This document shows, piece by piece, positions 57,866 through 64,000 of a DNA stretch of 64,000 nt. The DNA lies in NCBI GenBank assembly GCA_023853785.1, contig JAJIRX010000906.1:286909-350908 (forward strand), given 5' to 3'. Positions within the stretch are counted from its first letter, which is position 1; every line of letters starts with the position of its first letter. This stretch comes from Psilocybe azurescens (Eukaryota > Basidiomycota > Agaricomycetes > Agaricales > Agrocybaceae). The notes beneath the pieces were generated by a model. It was not told the DNA's origin. It worked only from the letters and a program-made list of their open reading frames with translations, and did no database searches. The position numbers and the translations under genes are program-made.

Positions 57866-59260
57866 TTTATTTTTTATTTTTTTTATTTTTTAAATCATCA
57901 AATTGTATACCAGTGCGCTGAAAGCAGTCTGGTCGCTAAGTACAAATGCCTGACCAGGTAACTACTAAGAGACTGTTCACTGAAACTACTAAGAGACTGT
58001 TGGAAACACTGAAGCCTATGATAAATGACCGTGCTGAACACATAACAGGGTAGATACTGTGGGGATATAACGCCAACCTCGATGCAGAACAGGAAACAAA
58101 TAAAGAACCTATCTACAAAGAACAACCTCACGGGATATAGCCTAGGAGTGACCCTAGCCTTAGGAAGCCTGGGATGGAGTGGATGCAACACCAGCAGGAG
58201 ATAACTAACAAGGGCAGGGAGCGCCCCAAGTCTGACGATCGAGAAAAGCGGTACCAGCTCTCCCTAGTTCCCGCATACTCAATGCCATTTGTAACATGGC
58301 CTAGGTCCTGAGTGGGGTAGATGAGTCGAACACCGATGCCAGTGGCAAGCCAAGCCCCACCGAAACGGCTCTTCCCAGAGATTCTCAAACAACCACGAGC
58401 CAAGCGGATATTTGGCCCATGCCAATCAGGACCGCCAAACGAGGCCTCCCCCACAATGCCCAACGTCAGTTGTCAACCTGACGCCTGCAAGGGGAGCTGA
58501 GCGGAAGGCAAACACTTTCAGGTTCATCTCCAAAAATGAGTGAAGGTAGCACAACATAGTTGGCTGCCTAAACTCACATGCCCTGGGAGGACGATAAGTC
58601 CGTTTACAGGTTAGGATGTGCGTGCAGGTTTCCCAAGGACACCCACATGGGCACGATGTGTGACCATCGTTAAAATTGAACCGGGAATAATAAGACCTGA
58701 TGGGCGCATGATTCAGAATACACCTACACATGCGTGCGTAGAGCTGAGGAGAGCTCATGTTCGCGAAGTGAACCCAGGGGTTATCTTTGCCCCCAGGCTG
58801 AGCGACCGCCCCATCGACGGTCTTGAGGTGGAGAAAGTTCCGGCCTTGATATTCGGGGGTCCTGGAACAAGACATTCCAGGAAGCGCCCGTGAGAGGGCA
58901 GCCTGCATGCGCAGGCTGTCAAATGATGTAGCTGGGCAAGGGCCCAATGCGACTTTGAGTTCAGTTGCGTACTCGTGTGCTTTGTAATACAAGTCCCACT
59001 GCAATTGCAAGGGGACGTACACAAAGGTGATTGACTGGCCATCCTTTCGGGTGAACCAAGTCTGAAGAGCCTCACAGACAGCCACTGAGTGGCCCTTTCC
59101 GGAGTGGATAGAAGGATCAATGGCTCGACGGGCAGAAGCCATTGAGTCCGTGAATATGAAGATGTCCGTGCAATCGTCACGCGAAAGTCGCATTGACAAT
59201 TGCAGAGCGCATGGCATATAGCTCCGCATCAGGGGCAGTGACTTTGCCTGCGACATGCCG
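57866..59260 (-). mobile_element. LINE 3' half (RNase H and 3' UTR)
   Basis: Minus strand. RNase H text DDCTDIFIFTDSMASARRAI and SGKGHSVAVCEALQTWF, then HTSCPCGCPWETCTHILTC (58426-59250) and a 3' UTR ending in the poly-T/A at 57866-57893. CpG-rich relative to the copies at 50-54 kb. Cut at its 5' side by an LTR at 59261. Confidence 0.78.
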
Positions 59261-60539
59261 AGCGCTGAACTACATAGTGTGTGATTTGATATATAAATCG
59301 AAAACCAAAACACAAACCAGAGAGGAATGGTCTAGACTAGATAAGACGACTCTCTCCCTGTTGAGTTAAAGTGAGGGCTGGCTTTGCCACTGGGTTGTGT
59401 AGATGTATGTGGTCTGAGGAGGGCAGGGACGTATGAAGGAGGAGGAATGGATCAGGGAATATAAAATGCCCTTGAGTATTTATTGGGAGGAAGCAACCCG
59501 ACTTGATTAGGGTAGAACGGTGTGAACAAAGAGTGATGACTGTGGAGGGGCCAAATGACTAGATAAATCGTAGGGATTGATATGGGGGCAGGAGTGAGAA
59601 TGTAGTCTTGATCCTAATGTGCTTCAATCTAGTCTGCAGTGTCTGCAAAGCTAGAAGTAAAGCCTGCTGATGGAGTAATGGCTTGAGCGGCCTGGAGTGA
59701 TAGATGGTGAAGGATTGTGCGATGTTTTGATCCAAACCTCAAACAGAGCAGTGAGGTGAATAAGGGATGACTAGGGTGATCGAAGGTGACGACCTAGCGA
59801 TATTCCTCAGCCAAAAAATCAAAGAACGTAGAGAAGCGGATAAAAGGTGTCTGGAGCGATGGATGAAGATGACAACAAGACCAAAATTGCTGAATAAAAT
59901 ATTCTGGAGCAACTGAAGCAATGGGGAGTTGAAGATCTTGATATAGAGGAAGAATGAAGGGTCTGGAGGATGGTAGGATCGAAATGAACTGGACAAATTG
60001 CTCTGGGATGTGAGAGTGTGGGTGGTTGGATAGGCTGGTCTAGCCTCTGATGAACGTCTTGAATAACTGGAGTGATTGTTGAATTTCGTGCTGAATATTG
60101 ATAGAGATTGATTGAATGCGTGCTTGGAGTGCTGGACTGAGTACTTGATAACTTGAAATCTTTGCTGTGAAGAAAGTTGGGGCTTGTAACTTCCTTGCAT
60201 TCCAAGCGATACTAATACATGGTTTATATACCAGAGAACATAGAAAAATATTTAAAAGAGATCAAGTGTCCAAACTATACTAATCTTTCTGTAGAATGAC
60301 ACCCAGTAGTCCCATCTGTCAACTACATACAATAGATTGAAAGCTGACGGAGTTTAGGAGTGAAAAATAGAAGGATGAGTAAGTAAGTAACATAGGATGA
60401 GTAAGAAGTATAAGCAGGATTATGAAAAGCGAAGTGAGATGAGTAAGAAAGAAGCGAAGCTGAGTAAGTACAATAAGCAAGAATGACAAGAGGAAGAAAG
60501 GATCAATCATATGAAAGTGTCAGACAATAGAAAAGGATC
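59261..60539 (-). mobile_element. Solo LTR-like element, about 1.28 kb
   Basis: Inverted match to 48868-49752. On the minus strand it runs from TCCTTTTCTATTGTCTGACA to TATGTAGTTCAG and contains GTATATAAACCATG (about 60212-60225), a TATA-like promoter. No internal protein region is attached. It separates two oppositely oriented LINE pieces. Confidence 0.6.
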
Positions 60540-63168
60540 TCCCACTACCTGGTCGGCTCGCAGTATGCATGGGGTGACTTCATCTCCGACCTTCGCCAGG
60601 CAGATGTAGGAGTGGGACAGGGCTCCGCCCTGTCCCCAGTCCTCTCTGCTCTCTACCTTACCCTCATCATGAGGCTTTTCGAGCTGGACCCACTCACTCG
60701 TGGGTGTTTCCTGCTCTCATATGTCGATGATGGCACTCTGGTAGTGCAATCAAAGTCACTTCTCGATAACTGTGAGGCTCTTAAACGGGCCTATGGTGTC
60801 ATATTCGAGCTGTTCAAGAAATTTGGACTTGCACTGGAGCACGACAAATCTGAAGTCTTCCACTTCGATCGGTCGCACTCCAAAGACAATCCCCCTGTTG
60901 ATCTGGGATATGCTCCGTACACCGGCGCGACCCCCTCAAACCCAAGCTGTACTGGCGGTACTTGGGTTTCTACTTGATCGCAAGCTCACTTTTACTGAGC
61001 ATGTCCGATATTACTCTACCAAGGCTCTGTCGACCGTCAAGGCGATGAAGATGCTTGGTAGTTCCACTCGAGGACTGCGCCCTGTCCAGAAGCGCGTCCT
61101 TTATCGCGCCTACGTACTCCCCATAGTTACGTATGGCTTTCGTCTTTGGTATTTTGCAGCTGCTCGCTGCAAAGGTGCCCTCCATCATCTCTCTACAATG
61201 CAGCGTTCCGGCTGCACTGTGGATTACCGGTGCGTTCGCACTTCTCCAACTGGTGGAGTGGAGGCCTGGCGGGCCTCCCCCTATCAACCTCCTTCTTCGC
61301 CGTCTATCTGAGCGAGCCGACTATCGGTTTGCTACTCTGACCCGACCCATCCAGTGAGGGCTTTCCTCTCTCGCTTCAATTGCGGCACTATCGCGCCGCA
61401 CCCTACTCTCTCGATCCAGACCATGTCTGAACCAGAGATTTTCCGCACTAGTGGGACTCTATTTGAGTCTGACACTAATGTTCTTGCTCTGACGGAGACC
61501 CTACTCCCAATGAACCCGCTCTCCAGACCGGGTGTTCGACTCATGGACCGCTTTGCGGACCAAGTCCACTTCGATGACTGCAAGATTTCTCGTGGCGACG
61601 CCGACAAGGAACTGAAGCAGCGCACCAAACATCTCGATAAGCTCCGTGACAAAATCTCGGAGAACATCGGGACCTACTATGCAGGGACAGATGCCAGTCT
61701 GCCCCTCTCAGGACGGTATCAAGCCATTGCGGCCTCCATCCTGTTCAGCGGCGGAGTCGAAGCGCTGGCACGCCCGACATGTCGCAGGCAAAGTCACTGC
61801 CCCTGATGCGGAACTCTACGCCATTCGTTCTGCAATTGTCCATGCGACTTCGCGTGACGATTGCACGGACATCTTCATCTTTACAGACTCGATGGCTTCC
61901 GCCCGTCGAGCTGTTGATCCCTCTATCCACTCCGGACAGGGCCACTCTGTGGCTGTCTGTGAGGCTCTTCAGACTTGGTTCACCCGCAAGGATGGTCAGG
62001 CAATTACCTTTGTGTACGTCCCTCGCGATTGCAGTGGGACTTACATTACAAAGCACACGAGTACGCAACCGAACTCAAAGTCGCACTGGGCCCACGCCCA
62101 GCTACATCATTCGACAGCCTGCGCATGCAGCTGCCCTCTCGCGGCGCTTCTTGGAATGTCTTATTCCAGGACCCCCGAATATCGTGGTAGGAACTTTCTC
62201 CAACTCAAAACGGTCGACGGGGCCGTTGCACAGCCTGGGGGCAAAGATAACCCCTGGGTTCATTTCGCGAACATGAGCTCCCCACAGCTCTACGCACGCA
62301 TGTGTAGGTGTATTCTGAACCATGCGCCCATCGGGTCTTATTACTCCCGGTTCAATCTTAACGATGGTCATACATCGTGCCCGTGTGGGTGTCCTTGGGA
62401 AACCCGCGCACATCCTCACCTGCAAAAGGACTTATCGTCCTCCCAGGACTTATCGTCCTCCCAGGACTTGCGAGCTTAGGCAGCCGACTACGTTGTGCTA
62501 CCTTCACTCATTCTTGGAGATGAACCCGGCGTTCGCCTTCCGTTCGGCTCCCCTTGCGGGCGTCGGTTGACAACTGACGTTGGGCATTGTGGGGGAGGTC
62601 TTCGTTCGGCGGTCTCGATTGGCATGGGCCAATTATCCGCCTGGCTCGTGGTTGTTTGGCTATGCTGGGGGTAGGCCGTTTCGGCGGGGCTTGTTCGCCA
62701 CTTGCTTCGGTGTTCGACTCACTACCTTCACCCAGGACCTGGACCACGTTACGAATGGCGTCGAGTATGTGGGAACCAGGGAGAGCTGGTACCGCTAGTC
62801 TTGGCTGCTGGACTTGGGCACCCCGCCCTTGTTAGTTATCTCCTGCTGGTGTTGCATCCGCTCCACCCCAGGCTTCCTAAGGATAGGGTCACTCCTACCC
62901 TATATCCCGCGAGGTTGTTCTTTGTAGTTAGGTTCAGTTGTTTGCTTCCTAGTCTGCATCGAGGTTGGCGTTATATCCCACAGTAGCTACCCGTTATGTG
63001 TTCAGACGGTCATTTATCGTAGGCTTCAGTGTTTCCAACGGACTCTTAGTAGTTTCGGCGAACAGTCTCTTAGTAGTTACCTGGTCGGGCATTTGTACTT
63101 AGCGACCGGACTGCTTTCGCGCACCAGTATACAAATTGATGATTTAAAAAAAAAAAAAAAAAAAAAAA
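60540..63168 (+). mobile_element. LINE: RT, RNase H, 3' UTR and poly(A), young copy
   Basis: RT C-terminal half with GQGSALSPVLSALYL and the catalytic SYVDDGTLV (about 60720), LDRKLTFTEHVRYYSTKAL, then RNase H (YYAGTDASLP, IFTDSMASARRAV, VAVCEALQTWFTRK) and a Cys/His end (CPCGCPWET). At least three frameshifts. The 3' UTR ends ACAAATTGATGATTT followed by A23 at 63146-63168. CpG-rich, so younger than the 50-54 kb copies. Confidence 0.82.
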
Positions 63169-63169
63169 G

Positions 63170-63610
63170 AGTTATCAAAGGGGAGTTTGCCATGAAAGTG
63201 GACGAACATGCCCCTCTCAACACACCTGACCAGATTGACGCAGTGGTGCCAGCCATTGCTGACTTGTTCTCTGGCATGGGAAACCTGTTCCAGGAGGTCA
63301 TTATCGCGAGGCACTCAAAACCGTGGTGGACGGATGAGTGCTCAGTCGCGCTTCAGGCGTACTGGGAGTATGGTCTCCCAGAAGACTGGAAGCTTTATCG
63401 AAAGGCAGTTAAAAATGCCAAACGGGTATTCTTTGATTCTAGGATCACAGAAATATCTATTACCAACAAGCGCACCTGGGACCTCATGTCTTGGGTCCAA
63501 CTGTTAAAGGTGGCGAGTTCGGAAACGTGCGAGACAGCTGTGGTCCGAGTTTCGTGGTCACACTGTATCAGACAGAGTGGCAATGAGGGCCTGAAGTCCA
63601 AAGTGAGTAA
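63170..63610 (+). mobile_element. Second LINE fragment (endonuclease-RT linker)
   Basis: Immediately after the poly(A): IDAVVPAIADLFSGMGN and KPWWTDECSVALQAYW, the region upstream of RT. Its 3' part matches the old fragment at 35340-35430. Confidence 0.65.
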
Positions 63611-63619
63611 CTGAGTGTA

Positions 63620-63908
63620 TTGAGACTGAACTATGCTATCTACTTGCCTGAAGTCCGAAGTGAGTAACTAAGGAGTTCAAGCGGTGTACTGCAGCTACAT
63701 AGGTGTCTGTCATGTGATCCCATCAGTCTGAGTCTGAAATATCAATTCTAACATCCCCGTGAACTGAACAGTCTCAGAAATAAAAAGAATGAAATATACT
63801 CTAAACATAAATCCCCATCTCCTCTCGGCAAAACTCAACCTTCGCAGCAGGCAGAGGCTTGGTAAGAATGTCTGCAACTTGCTCATCAGTTGAAACAAAG
63901 GTAGGGTT

Positions 63909-63909
<1 letters not shown>
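63620..63909 (-). mobile_element. Copia C-terminus and LTR start
   Basis: Minus strand reads VSTDEQVADILTKPLPAAKV and FCREEMG, the Copia RNase H end, then a purine tract and TGTTAGAATTGATATTTCAG (about 63736-63755), typical of a Copia LTR start. Confidence 0.65.
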
Positions 63910-63943
<34 letters not shown>

Positions 63944-64000
63944 TCAATTTGTATACCGGTGCGCGAAAGCAGTCCGGTCGCTAAGCTACAAATGCCCGAC
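63910..64000 (-). mobile_element. LINE 3' end, extends beyond the window
   Basis: T27 run at 63911-63937 followed by the complement of the same LINE terminus (AAATCATCAATTTGTATACC). CpG-rich. Confidence 0.75.

Overview
The window looks like a basidiomycete, most likely an agaricomycete. Evidence: introns of about 45-90 nt with GT/AG ends and CTAAY-type branch sites, TATA boxes about 35-70 bp upstream of start codons, a CCCH-RBR ubiquitin ligase, a fungal ornithine carbamoyltransferase, COP9 signalosome subunit 3, and transposon families typical of mushrooms (Tnp2/CACTA-like, KDZ-associated, Ty3, Copia, LINE). No prokaryotic operons, CRISPR or rRNA are present.

The left compartment (about 1-28.3 kb) is gene-bearing and CpG-rich. 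In order it holds: a PB1/zinc-finger protein (-), a CCCH-RRM-RBR E3 ligase (+), a broken small membrane protein (+), a SAM methyltransferase (+), a two-helix membrane protein (+), a partial duplicate of a disordered protein (-), its full-length paralogue (-), a divergently transcribed small conserved protein (+), ornithine carbamoyltransferase (+), a large disordered, probably nuclear protein (+), and CSN3 (-). Many of these genes need one-base corrections, mostly single-base losses in short homopolymers, to read through. The pattern fits sequencing or assembly indels better than true decay.

The right compartment (about 28.5-64 kb) is a nest of mobile elements. A Ty3 retrotransposon carries at least eleven in-frame TGA codons where CGA is expected. 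A Copia gag relic and a KDZ-associated transposase fragment follow. Next comes a clearly bounded 9,493-bp CACTA-like transposon (38504-47996; 51-bp terminal inverted repeats, TGA target duplication) carrying an uncharacterised gene, an array of 17 hairpin units of about 80 bp, and a Tnp2-type transposase. The transposase is split by a 2.2-kb element (44674-46864) with its own terminal repeats and an 8-bp target duplication; conceptual removal restores the transposase frame. The last 16 kb holds LINE, Copia and LTR fragments, old CpG-depleted copies beside young CpG-rich copies of the same LINE.

Two themes link the right half: loss of CpG in older copies, as expected from cytosine methylation and deamination, and dispersed elements built from a quasi-palindromic TCCA-n-TGGA word. 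The most unusual structures are the hairpin array and the TCCA-n-TGGA family.
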